Positions 8,690 to 16,348 of a stretch of DNA of 64,000 bases are shown piece after piece. Numbering within the stretch: the first letter of the stretch is position 1; every line of letters starts with the position of its first letter. The position numbers and the translations under genes were made by a program. This stretch comes from VFMC01 sp044238435 (lineage in GTDB: Bacteria; Actinomycetota; Acidimicrobiia; Acidimicrobiales; Ilumatobacteraceae): NCBI GenBank assembly GCA_044238435.1, contig JBIIDH010000005.1:1-64000 (forward strand), written 5' to 3'. The notes beneath the pieces are model-generated. The model ran no database searches. It saw only the letters and a program-made list of their open reading frames with translations, and was not told the DNA's origin.

Positions 8690-9907
8690 TCAGACGTTCT
8701 GGCCGGTCGTCATCTGGCCGGTCATCATCCGGCCGGTGAGCGGCCGCCGCTCGATGGGCTCGCCGAGACGGGGGAACACCTCTTCGGTGACGAGGTGCAT
8801 CTGCTCGATCATCTCTTCGCGGCCGATGCCGGGGAAGTCGAGGAAGAAGCAGATGTGCTTCAGGTCGAGCAGGTCGCGCCAGTAGCCGATGGCATCGACG
8901 GCATCGTCGATGGAGCCGACGATCTGGATCTTCTGCTCGTTGCTCTCCTCCACCGTGGGGCAGTGGTCGAACGCCACCTTCGAGCCGTCGGGGTTCCGGT
9001 AGCTGCTGAAGCGGCCGTAGGGCGACAGGAACTTGTTGAACTCGTCCTGGCCCGGGCGCCCGCGTCGCATGGCTGCCTCACGGGTACGTCCGACGTGCAG
9101 GTTCAGAACCAGGCAGCGGTCCTCGCCGGGGGCCACCGGGTCGCCCATCTCCTCGCGGATCTCGGCGTAGCGGTCCCACTTCTGCTTCTGGCTCTCGGCG
9201 TTCTGCAGCCAGTACACGGCCTTGTGGCCGGCGCGGGGAACGTACTCGATGGTCTCGGGGGAGGTGACCGGCTGATAGACGTCGACCACGCGGCGCGGCT
9301 TGGGGATGAGGGTGAGGTCGTTCACCATCGAGCCGCGGTCGGGGATGTCGTCGGACGGGAAGGTGAAGTGCTTGCCGCGGTACGAGAAGCGCTCGTTGTA
9401 CCAGGCGAGCTTGATCACTTCCATCGCCTCCTCGAACGTCTCGCGGTTGATGCGGTCGTGCTCGGCCGACATGGCGTTGTCGCCCGACGCCACCACGGTG
9501 CCGAGGGCCCAGGCCTCGCGCGGCACCGTGCCGCGACCCACGCCGAACTCCATGCGGCCGCCGGTGACGATGTCGGCGAGGGCGAAGTCCTCGGCCAGGC
9601 GCAGCGGGTGCCACTGCGGCACCACGTTGAACATCTGCCCGAGGCGCAGGTCGTTGGTGAGATGGGCGAGGTGGAGGCCGAACATGATGAGGTTCGGGAG
9701 TACCTCGTATCCCTCGTACTGGAAGTGGTGCTCGGTGAGCCACATCGTGTCGATGCCCACCTCGTCGGCGGTCTTGGCCCAGGCGACGAGGTTCTCGTAG
9801 CACTCGATGACCGCGTCGTTGCCGTAGCGGCGCGAGGTGGCCGAGACGGCCGGGTCGCCGGCGTCGGGCATCGGTACGGTGCAGAAGAAGTTGGTGTCGA
9901 CGCGCAT
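8690..9907 (-). CDS. LLM-class (luciferase-like) flavin-dependent oxidoreductase
   Basis: A 405-aa FMN-dependent TIM-barrel enzyme of the bacterial luciferase family. The TMWLTEHHFQ strand and the GRMEFGVGRG segment are characteristic. Such enzymes use reduced FMN from a separate reductase to oxygenate a substrate. Next to a deaminase-type amidohydrolase it recalls RutA-type ring opening, but the sequence is not obviously RutA. The C-terminus is odd: a degenerate TGRMMTGQMTTGQ repeat encoded by repeated GGCCGGTCATCAT-like units. The ATG is placed 6 nt after a TAACGT hexamer. Confidence 0.86.
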   Translation of the reverse strand: MRVDTNFFCTVPMPDAGDPAVSATSRRYGNDAVIECYENLVAWAKTADEVGIDTMWLTEHHFQYEGYEVLPNLIMFGLHLAHLTNDLRLGQMFNVVPQWHPLRLAEDFALADIVTGGRMEFGVGRGTVPREAWALGTVVASGDNAMSAEHDRINRETFEEAMEVIKLAWYNERFSYRGKHFTFPSDDIPDRGSMVNDLTLIPKPRRVVDVYQPVTSPETIEYVPRAGHKAVYWLQNAESQKQKWDRYAEIREEMGDPVAPGEDRCLVLNLHVGRTREAAMRRGRPGQDEFNKFLSPYGRFSSYRNPDGSKVAFDHCPTVEESNEQKIQIVGSIDDAVDAIGYWRDLLDLKHICFFLDFPGIGREEMIEQMHLVTEEVFPRLGEPIERRPLTGRMMTGQMTTGQNV

Positions 9908-9913
9908 GGGCCG

Positions 9914-9919
9914 ACGTTA
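9914..9919 (-). promoter_or_regulatory. -10 hexamer TAACGT, leaderless promoter for the LLM oxidoreductase gene
   Basis: On the minus strand TAACGT ends 6 nt before the ATG at 9907, in the 62-nt gap after the gamma-glutamyltransferase gene. It suggests a second promoter inside the minus-strand gene row. Confidence 0.5.
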
Positions 9920-9969
9920 GCCCTGGAGGCCGAGGCGGTCAGACCTGTCGACCTCGACCCCGCAGGATT

Positions 9970-11574
9970 TCACATGCCTGCAACAGAACCCACCCGTGCC
10001 CGGCGGTCGGTGCCGCCTGCCAGCATGCCGCCGGGCTGCACGACGATGGCCTGGGCGTGGCCGAACGCACTGTCGAAGGCGGGGGCGGTGGCGACGCGGT
10101 GCCCGAGTCGCTGCAGGGCCTCGCTCCACGTCGAGGGGACGTGGCCCTCCAGGAGTACGTCGGCACCCTCGGGTGCGGTCCAGGTGTCGAAGCCGGTGAC
10201 CGGGCCGCGCAGCACCCACCGGGCTGCATCGAGCGCGGCGGCCGGACTCTGTGTGTGCCGGAACAGCCGGGCAGCCACCTGGAGCAGGATCTGCGGTTGT
10301 CCGTCGCCACCCATCGTGCCGAACACGGCGGCGCACGATCCGTCGGGTCGGGTGGCGAGCGCGGGAGCCAGTGTGTGCGGCGGGCGGCGGCCCGGGCCGA
10401 GTTCGGCCGGGTGGCCGGGTTCGAGCGAGAACCCGAGGCCGCGGTTGTGCAGGTTGATGCCGGTGGTGGGCTCGACGAGCCAGGAGCCGAAGCCCGACGC
10501 ATTCGACTGGATGAGCGACACGGCCATGCGGTCTCCGTCGACCGCACAGAGGTAGGTGGTGTCGCCGGCGCGGTGGTGCACGACGGGTGGCGCGGCGCGG
10601 GTGGGATCGACCTCACCGCCGCGCCGGGCGATGGCCGCCAGGAGAGCCGGCCCGTCGGCGCGGTCGTGCAGCACAGCGGGACGGTCGCGTCCGGCTGCCT
10701 TGGCGCACTCGATCAGCAGGTGTGCCCACAGCGGGTCGTCGGGGTCGGCGGGCAGATCGATGTCGCCACTCCCGTCCATGTCGATGTCATTGGCCAGGCC
10801 GGCCGAGCCGAGCAAGAGGTAGCCCTGCGAGTTGGGGGCGATGGTGTGCAGGGTGACACCGAATGCGTCGGAGGCCAGCGGCGCCACCCAGTCGGCGCCC
10901 GGGGTGGAGAGGTCGTCGGCGGTGTACCACCCGTTGCCCAGGGCCAGCAGTCCCTCACCGAACACGCCCTCGTAGAAGCCGGCGCGGCCCGTGGCGGCGA
11001 CAGCGCGCAGTGCTGCGGCCACACCGGGACGACGTACCCGGTCACCCGGTCGACGCGCCTGGCCGGCCAGTTCGCCGAGTGCCTCGGCAGCGCGGCGGTC
11101 GACCAGGGCGAGCGAACCCACCAGCAGGGGAGAGGCGGGGAAGCCCTCGGCTGCGAGGCGGATGGCCGGGGCCAGCACCTCGGCCAGCGGCAGGCGCCCG
11201 AAACGGGCATGGAGCGCACACCACCCATCGACGCAGCCAGGCACGGTGACGGTGCGGATGTCGTGGCGGAACGGCATCTCGTGGTGCCCGTCGGCGCGCA
11301 ACGCCTCGGCGTCGGCGCCACTACCCGCGCGGCCACTGGCGTTGAGGGCGTGCACCCCGGCACCATCGTGCACGAGCGCGAACAGGTCGCCGCCCATCCC
11401 GCACAGGTGTGGCCCGGTGACAGCGATGGCGGCGTTGGTGGCGATCGCGGCATCGACGGCGTTGCCGCCGCGGGCCAGCACGGCCAGGCCTGCCTGTGTG
11501 GCCAGTTGGTCGGCCGAGGCAACCATCGCTCCGGGCGAGCGAACGGTGGCCGGTGGGGGTGGGGCTGCCTGCAT
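9970..11574 (-). CDS. Gamma-glutamyltransferase-family protein
   Basis: N-terminal-nucleophile hydrolase of 534 aa. The N-terminal part has the family opening (LATQAGLAVLARGGNAVDAAIA begins near residue 24) and GMGGD. The autocleavage nucleophile is the Thr of DTTYLCAVD at about residue 339, which would split the chain into two subunits; SNASGFGS and GTMGGDGQPQ follow as in the small subunit. The family cleaves or transfers gamma-glutamyl groups; bacterial forms are often exported, but no signal peptide is evident here, suggesting a cytosolic form. The start at 11574 lies 6 nt after TATCGT; a longer upstream reading is not supported. Confidence 0.87.
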   Translation of the reverse strand: MQAAPPPPATVRSPGAMVASADQLATQAGLAVLARGGNAVDAAIATNAAIAVTGPHLCGMGGDLFALVHDGAGVHALNASGRAGSGADAEALRADGHHEMPFRHDIRTVTVPGCVDGWCALHARFGRLPLAEVLAPAIRLAAEGFPASPLLVGSLALVDRRAAEALGELAGQARRPGDRVRRPGVAAALRAVAATGRAGFYEGVFGEGLLALGNGWYTADDLSTPGADWVAPLASDAFGVTLHTIAPNSQGYLLLGSAGLANDIDMDGSGDIDLPADPDDPLWAHLLIECAKAAGRDRPAVLHDRADGPALLAAIARRGGEVDPTRAAPPVVHHRAGDTTYLCAVDGDRMAVSLIQSNASGFGSWLVEPTTGINLHNRGLGFSLEPGHPAELGPGRRPPHTLAPALATRPDGSCAAVFGTMGGDGQPQILLQVAARLFRHTQSPAAALDAARWVLRGPVTGFDTWTAPEGADVLLEGHVPSTWSEALQRLGHRVATAPAFDSAFGHAQAIVVQPGGMLAGGTDRRARVGSVAGM

Positions 11575-11580
11575 GCGCGC

Positions 11581-11586
11581 ACGATA
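11581..11586 (-). promoter_or_regulatory. -10 hexamer TATCGT, leaderless promoter for the gamma-glutamyltransferase gene
   Basis: On the minus strand TATCGT ends 6 nt before the ATG at 11574. The facing plus-strand hexamer at 11598-11603 makes this a compact divergent promoter of 36 bp. Confidence 0.55.
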
Positions 11587-11597
11587 CGCCCGCCCCG

Positions 11598-11603
11598 TAC
11601 GAT
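11598..11603 (+). promoter_or_regulatory. -10 hexamer TACGAT, leaderless promoter for the small membrane protein gene
   Basis: TACGAT ends 7 nt before the ATG at 11611; no ribosome-binding site is present. Confidence 0.5.
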
Positions 11604-11610
11604 CAGGCGC

Positions 11611-12075
11611 ATGGAACGCCGCCCGCTCAGCCCGCTCGTCGTGCTGACGGCAGCGGGCATGCTGTTGCTGGCGGGCACCTTCCTGCCGTGGCTCCACTCG
11701 GGCAGCACCTCTCGCTCGAGTTACGCCCTCATCGGTCTGGTCGACCGGCTCGACATCGCTCCCGACGGCCCGGCCGCCTCGCTGATCGCGGCCTGGCCGT
11801 TCGTGCCGTTGCTCGTCACCACCGCTGTCGTGCTGGCGTGGTGGGGCAGATCCACCTGGTCGCTCGTGGTGGCCGTGGTGGCAGCGCTGTATGCGGGTGG
11901 TCTGGCAGCGGTGTTGGCCGTCGGTAGTTCGGGCACCCCGATCGACGTCGGTGTCGGACCCTGGCTGTGTGCCGCGGCCGGGGTCTGCTTCCTGGTCGCT
12001 GCGGTGTGGCTCAGGGTTGCCAGTGGCCGCGCGTCTCGAACACGTCGCGCAGCACCGCTGGTCGATCCGTCATGA
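11611..12075 (+). CDS. Hypothetical four-span membrane protein
   Basis: Unrecognised 154-aa protein with about four hydrophobic segments: residues 8-26, 48-70, 73-95 and 112-130. The first is followed by FLPWLHSG, a pattern seen in small actinobacterial membrane proteins of unknown role. The C-terminus is short and basic (ASGRASRTRR). The last 65 nt overlap the 3' end of the convergent GDPD gene. The start is supported by a TACGAT hexamer 7 nt upstream. No function can be assigned. Confidence 0.6.
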   Translation: MERRPLSPLVVLTAAGMLLLAGTFLPWLHSGSTSRSSYALIGLVDRLDIAPDGPAASLIAAWPFVPLLVTTAVVLAWWGRSTWSLVVAVVAALYAGGLAAVLAVGSSGTPIDVGVGPWLCAAAGVCFLVAAVWLRVASGRASRTRRAAPLVDPS

Positions 12076-12775
12076 GCCCGTCGACCCCCAGGTCGAGCAG
12101 ACGCTGCATCTCGCCGGGTTCGTCGATCGTCCACACGTGCACGTGGATGCCCAAGCGGTGGGCACGCTCGACGAACGCCTCGTCGACCACGGTGAGCGGT
12201 CCCTGGCGGACGGGGACCTGCGCTGTCTGACCGGCCAGCGAGCGTGGCCGTCCGAACCGCAGGGCGACCACCCCGGCCGGGCCGAGGGCGCTGCACAGTC
12301 CGTCTCCCAGCAGGGCTCGCAGGCGGCGGATGCGGCGGTCGCTGAATGCGCCCACGCACACCCGGTCGAGTGCGGTGGTGCGCTGCAGGGTCGACACCAG
12401 CGCGGGCACGGCAGCGTCGCTCTTGCAGTCGATGTTCACACGCACCTCGGGCCAGGCGCCGAGCAGGTCCTCGAGCAGAGGAATCGGTGCCTTGCCGTCG
12501 ACCAGAGCCGTGCGCACCTGGCTCCACGGCAGGTCGCTGATGCGGCCCGGACGGCCGCACGTGCGGCGCAGGTCGTTGTCGTGGAACGCCACGAGCACAC
12601 CGTCGGACGTGACCTGCACATCGGTCTCGATGTACCGGTAGCCGAGGTCGATGGCGTACTGGAACGCCGGCATCGTGTTCTCGGGTGCATCACTGGCTCC
12701 GCCGCGGTGGGCGAACGGCACCGGGCCGTGCCAGTCGAGATACGGGTGCGAGGCGGCGGGCATGGCCCTCATCAT
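12011..12775 (-). CDS. Glycerophosphodiester phosphodiesterase
   Basis: A 254-aa TIM-barrel phosphodiesterase that hydrolyses glycerophosphodiesters to glycerol-3-phosphate and an alcohol such as choline or ethanolamine. The signature is intact: FAHRGGASDAPENT (catalytic His, Arg, Glu and Asn), IETDVQVTSDGVLVAFHDN (metal Glu/Asp and second His) and the late VWTIDEP and GVDGLMTDRP motifs. No signal peptide is seen, so a cytosolic form is likely. The start may be any of the ATGs at 12775, 12772 or 12763. Release of choline would feed the betaine region far downstream, but no direct link is visible. Confidence 0.92.
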   Translation of the reverse strand: MMRAMPAASHPYLDWHGPVPFAHRGGASDAPENTMPAFQYAIDLGYRYIETDVQVTSDGVLVAFHDNDLRRTCGRPGRISDLPWSQVRTALVDGKAPIPLLEDLLGAWPEVRVNIDCKSDAAVPALVSTLQRTTALDRVCVGAFSDRRIRRLRALLGDGLCSALGPAGVVALRFGRPRSLAGQTAQVPVRQGPLTVVDEAFVERAHRLGIHVHVWTIDEPGEMQRLLDLGVDGLMTDRPAVLRDVFETRGHWQP

Positions 12776-12784
12776 GGCGCGCAG

Positions 12785-12790
12785 TAGCGT
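12785..12790 (+). promoter_or_regulatory. -10 hexamer TAGCGT, leaderless promoter for the aldehyde dehydrogenase gene
   Basis: TAGCGT ends 8 nt before the ATG at 12799, within the 23-bp gap between divergent genes. An upstream reading would enter the GDPD gene. Confidence 0.55.
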
Positions 12791-12798
12791 TGCGTCCC

Positions 12799-14196
12799 AT
12801 GTCGACCCCTGCCAATGCTGCCAGCATCGTCGTCCGTTCGCCCTACGACCAGTCGGTCATCGGCGAGATCCCGGCCCACACCGCTGCCGACGTCGACCGG
12901 GCTGTCGCCACGGCGAAGGCTGCGCTGCAACGTGGACCGCTGCCCCTGTGGAAGCGCGCCGAGATCCTCGACCGGGCTGCGCAGCACTTGGCTGCCCGCC
13001 GAGACGAGTTCGCCGAGATCATCGCCCGCGAGGCGGCCAAGCCCATCAAGACGGCCCGGGTCGAGGCCGAGCGTGCGGTGGGCACGCTGCAGTTCTCGGC
13101 CGCCGAAGCGCGCACCCTGGCCGGTGAGGTCATCCCGCTCGACGCCATTCCGGCCGGCGAGGGCAAGATCGGCTTCACCCTCCGCGTTCCCATCGGCGTG
13201 GTGGGTGCCATCGCACCCTTCAACTTCCCGCTCAACCTGGTGGCGCACAAGTTGGGGCCGGCCATCGCCGCCGGGTGCCCGGTGGTGCTGAAACCGGCCA
13301 GTCAGACGCCGTTCAGTTCGCTCGCCTTCGCACGCATGCTCGTCGACGACTGCGGTCTGCCGGCCGACTACCTGCAGGTGGTCACCGGCGGCGGCTCCAC
13401 GGTGGGCAATGCGCTGGTCGACCACCCCGACGTGGCGCTCATCACCTTCACCGGCTCGCCCGAGGTGGGCTGGGGCATCCGCGCCCGGGCACCGCGCAAG
13501 CGGGTGGGTCTCGAACTCGGCAACAACGCGCCGGTCATCATCGAGGCCGACGGCGACTGGACCACGGCCGCAGCCAAGATCAAGGTGGCCGGGTTCAGCC
13601 ACGCCGGGCAGAGCTGCATCTCCACCCAGCGGGTGCTCGTTCACCGCAGCATCGCCGAGGCGTTCACCGATGCGCTGGTGGCGCACGTCGAGACGCTGGT
13701 GGTGGGCGACCCGATGGACGAGGCCACCGACGTGTCGGCCCTCATCTCGCAGAGCGAGCGCGACCGGGTGCAGGCCTGGATCGACGAAGCCGCGGCGGCC
13801 GGAGCACGCATCGTGGCCGGCGGCGAGCAGCAGGCCGACGGTGTGCTGCGGCCCACCGTCATCGCCGACGCCACGCCCGACATGAAGGTGTGTGCGAAGG
13901 AGGTGTTCGGCCCCGTGGTCACCATCACTGCGTACGACGATCTGTCGGCCGCCATCGACATGGCCAACGACACCGACTACGGCCTGCAGGCGGCCATCTT
14001 CACGAGCGACATCTCCAAGGCGCTCACGGCTGTGAGGTCGCTCGACTTCGGCGGTGTGCTGGTGAACGAGGTGCCCACGTGGCGGGCCGACCAGCAGCCC
14101 TACGGTGGTCTGCGCGACAGCGGCAACACCCGTGAGGGGCCGGCGTTCACCGTCAAGGAGATGACCGAGATCCGCATGGTGGTGATCCATGGCTGA
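12799..14196 (+). CDS. NAD(P)-dependent aldehyde dehydrogenase
   Basis: A 465-aa ALDH-superfamily enzyme oxidising an aldehyde to the acid in the cytosol. The cofactor and active-site motifs are complete: APFNFPLNLVAHK, LKPASQTP, FTGSPEVG, general-base Glu239 in LELGNNAP and nucleophile Cys273 in AGQSCIST, then EVFGPVV. The NNAP and QSCIS variants resemble lactaldehyde/phosphonoacetaldehyde-type members more than betaine aldehyde dehydrogenases. The next gene overlaps by 8 nt, so the two are an operon. Confidence 0.9.
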   Translation: MSTPANAASIVVRSPYDQSVIGEIPAHTAADVDRAVATAKAALQRGPLPLWKRAEILDRAAQHLAARRDEFAEIIAREAAKPIKTARVEAERAVGTLQFSAAEARTLAGEVIPLDAIPAGEGKIGFTLRVPIGVVGAIAPFNFPLNLVAHKLGPAIAAGCPVVLKPASQTPFSSLAFARMLVDDCGLPADYLQVVTGGGSTVGNALVDHPDVALITFTGSPEVGWGIRARAPRKRVGLELGNNAPVIIEADGDWTTAAAKIKVAGFSHAGQSCISTQRVLVHRSIAEAFTDALVAHVETLVVGDPMDEATDVSALISQSERDRVQAWIDEAAAAGARIVAGGEQQADGVLRPTVIADATPDMKVCAKEVFGPVVTITAYDDLSAAIDMANDTDYGLQAAIFTSDISKALTAVRSLDFGGVLVNEVPTWRADQQPYGGLRDSGNTREGPAFTVKEMTEIRMVVIHG

Positions 14197-15121
14197 GCCG
14201 CTGCGCTGGGGTGTCATCGGTGCGTCGTCGCGCATCTACCGCGGCAAGGTCCTGCCGCCGATCGAGGAACGCGCGGGTCATCAGGTGGTGGCCGAGGCCA
14301 GCCGCACTCCGGATGGTTCCGACGCGCCCTACGCCGAGCTGCTGCGCCGCGCCGATGTCGACGCCGTCTACATCCCGCTGCCCAACGACGGCCATCGGCG
14401 CTGGATCCTCGCCGCGCTCGAAGCAGGTAAGCACGTGCTGTGCGAGAAGCCGCTCACGATGACCGTGGCCGACACCGACGAGGTGTTCGCCGCAGCCGAG
14501 TCGGCCGGCCGTGCCCTGGTCGAGGCGTACATGTGGCCGCACCACCCCCGCAACCAGTTGGTGCTCGAACTGGCGCGCACACGACTGGGCTCGCTGCGGT
14601 TCTCGCACGCGGCGTTCTCGTTCGCGCTCGGTCGGCCCGCCGACCACCGGTTCGATGCGCGTGGCGGCGGCGCACTGTTCGACGTGGGCATCTACTGCCT
14701 GGGCCCTGCCCTGTTGCTGGCACCACGCCAACCGCAGGCGGTGGCGGCGTCGGCCGTTCGCAACGAGCACGGCGTCGATGTGTCGATGACCGGCTGGCTC
14801 GACCTCGGCGACGGGTTGTGCGCCACCGCAGAGGTGTCGTTCGAGTCGGTGAACCGCCGATCGCTCGCCCTCACCGGTACCGAGGGTTCGATCGTGCTCG
14901 CCGACTACATGGCTCCCGGCCCCATCGAGCCGAGCACCGTGCAACTCGTCCTGCGCAACGACGAGGTGGAAGATCACGATGCTGCCGGAGCCGATGCGTA
15001 CGGCGAGATGCTCGACCAGTTCGCCGCCGTGGTGAACGAGGGGGCCACGCCGCTGTGGGGCGCTGTCGAATCGCGTCTGCTGGCCCGCTGGATCGAGGCG
15101 CTGCACCGCTCAGCGGTGTGA
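14189..15121 (+). CDS. Gfo/Idh/MocA-family oxidoreductase
   Basis: A 310-aa NAD(P)-dependent dehydrogenase of the glucose-fructose/inositol family. It has an N-terminal Rossmann segment WGVIGASSRI, the LPNDGHRRW strand and the CEKPL motif (about residues 89-93) whose Lys contacts substrate and cofactor, followed by an alpha/beta C-terminal domain starting around YMWPHHPRN. The family oxidises or epimerises sugars and polyols. It overlaps the aldehyde dehydrogenase gene by 8 nt. Together they could take a sugar-like alcohol to an acid; the substrate is unknown. Confidence 0.88.
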   Translation: MAEPLRWGVIGASSRIYRGKVLPPIEERAGHQVVAEASRTPDGSDAPYAELLRRADVDAVYIPLPNDGHRRWILAALEAGKHVLCEKPLTMTVADTDEVFAAAESAGRALVEAYMWPHHPRNQLVLELARTRLGSLRFSHAAFSFALGRPADHRFDARGGGALFDVGIYCLGPALLLAPRQPQAVAASAVRNEHGVDVSMTGWLDLGDGLCATAEVSFESVNRRSLALTGTEGSIVLADYMAPGPIEPSTVQLVLRNDEVEDHDAAGADAYGEMLDQFAAVVNEGATPLWGAVESRLLARWIEALHRSAV

Positions 15122-16294
15122 CGCGACGCCCACGGGTTCGTCGGTTCCTTCCGGACCGGCACGTTCCGGCCGCGACGTGTACACACCGAGTGCTGCGAGC
15201 GCCGTGACGGCCAGTACTGCGTCGCGCAGGCCGATGGCGTCGGCCAGCACACCCAGCAGGAGCGGACCGCTGATGATGGCGACGCCCGATGCCAGGGCGG
15301 TGACCGCGCCGAGCGCTACCGAGTCGGCGTCGACTCGCGCGTAGAGCCGGTCGACCGCCAACGGGTACAGCGGTGAGCAGCCGAATGCCACGATGACCAA
15401 CCCGGCGATACGCACCGCGAGGCTGGGCCCGAGCCACATCACCACTGTGCCCAGCGTGACGGCCGCGAACCCGATCGACCGGGCCCAGGCGCCGGTGAGG
15501 GCGACATAGCGGGGCAGCAGCAGCCGAGCCACCATCAGGCACAGCCCCCACACCGCGCCCAGTGCAGCGGCGCCCCCGCTCGACGAACCCCCCACCTCCT
15601 TGAGGAAGGTGACCGACCACACGCCGAGCGGGAACTCGGCGAGCACTGCGTGCACGGCGTCGAGGAAAGGCCGTCGAGTCGCCGAGCGGCGCACGAGCGC
15701 CAGAGCCGAGACCGGTGACGGGGCGCTGGTGGGGATCGCCGCACGCACCCCGACGGCGGCGAGCACCCCGGCGATGAACAGCGTGAGGGCGAGGTATGGC
15801 CAGCGCCACGACAGTCCGGCACCCAGTGCGGCTCCGACGGCGAGCGAATACGACACGCCGGCCAGACCGGGCACCCCGTTGATGGCGGCGAACGCGCCCA
15901 CCCGAGCCGGTCCGTGGTGGTCGGCGACGATGCCGGGCATGAGCAGGACGAGCATGGCGCAGGCCGTCCCGGCGATGGCAGTGCCACCGAGGGTGACCGG
16001 CCACGAATGTCCGGCGCACAGCACGGCGACGCCCACGACGATCATCACGCAGGTGCCCCAGAACGCGGCCGGTCGCCCGACGCGAGCGACGAGACGGAGC
16101 CCGAACAGGCCCATCATCACCAGGCCGAGACCGAACGTCGAGCCGTGGGCAGCGGCCACCACTCCCGACAGGCCGAGTTCGTCGCGGAGTTCGCCCAGCA
16201 CCACGCCCACGCTGAGGCCCGAGACCAGCAGGCAGAACGACAACGCACAGGTGACCGTGAGACGGTCCCAGCGGAACGAGGTCGGTTCGGGCAC
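15110..16294 (-). CDS. MFS transporter
   Basis: Twelve-span major-facilitator protein of 394 aa. The loop after span 2 reads GLRLVARVGRP, a weak form of the family motif A. No substrate can be told. The start is placed at GTG 16294, 8 nt downstream of a TAGCGT hexamer; an in-frame GTG at 16315 would add 7 residues but sits upstream of that hexamer. The last 12 nt overlap the convergent Gfo/Idh/MocA gene. Confidence 0.82.
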   Translation of the reverse strand: MPEPTSFRWDRLTVTCALSFCLLVSGLSVGVVLGELRDELGLSGVVAAAHGSTFGLGLVMMGLFGLRLVARVGRPAAFWGTCVMIVVGVAVLCAGHSWPVTLGGTAIAGTACAMLVLLMPGIVADHHGPARVGAFAAINGVPGLAGVSYSLAVGAALGAGLSWRWPYLALTLFIAGVLAAVGVRAAIPTSAPSPVSALALVRRSATRRPFLDAVHAVLAEFPLGVWSVTFLKEVGGSSSGGAAALGAVWGLCLMVARLLLPRYVALTGAWARSIGFAAVTLGTVVMWLGPSLAVRIAGLVIVAFGCSPLYPLAVDRLYARVDADSVALGAVTALASGVAIISGPLLLGVLADAIGLRDAVLAVTALAALGVYTSRPERAGPEGTDEPVGVASHR

Positions 16295-16302
16295 GGGTGC
16301 CG

Positions 16303-16308
16303 ACGCTA
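16303..16308 (-). promoter_or_regulatory. -10 hexamer TAGCGT, leaderless promoter for the MFS transporter gene
   Basis: On the minus strand TAGCGT ends 8 nt before the GTG at 16294, and is the reason for choosing that start over GTG 16315. Confidence 0.45.
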
Positions 16309-16348
16309 CCGCCACCTCCTCGCCACCGCAGGGATGGCGAAGCGGCGA

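Noticed and set aside
8690..9907. RutA pyrimidine oxygenase
   Set aside because: The fold is shared, but no other rut genes are present and the sequence shows only general LLM motifs, so a specific name is not justified.
12799..14196. Betaine aldehyde dehydrogenase feeding the betaine region
   Set aside because: Active-site motifs look more like lactaldehyde/phosphonoacetaldehyde-type enzymes, it is paired with a sugar-type oxidoreductase, and no choline dehydrogenase is present.
12772..14235. A long minus-strand open frame opposite the aldehyde dehydrogenase gene
   Set aside because: It is His/Arg/Gly-rich noise created by third-position GC bias; the plus strand has complete ALDH motifs.
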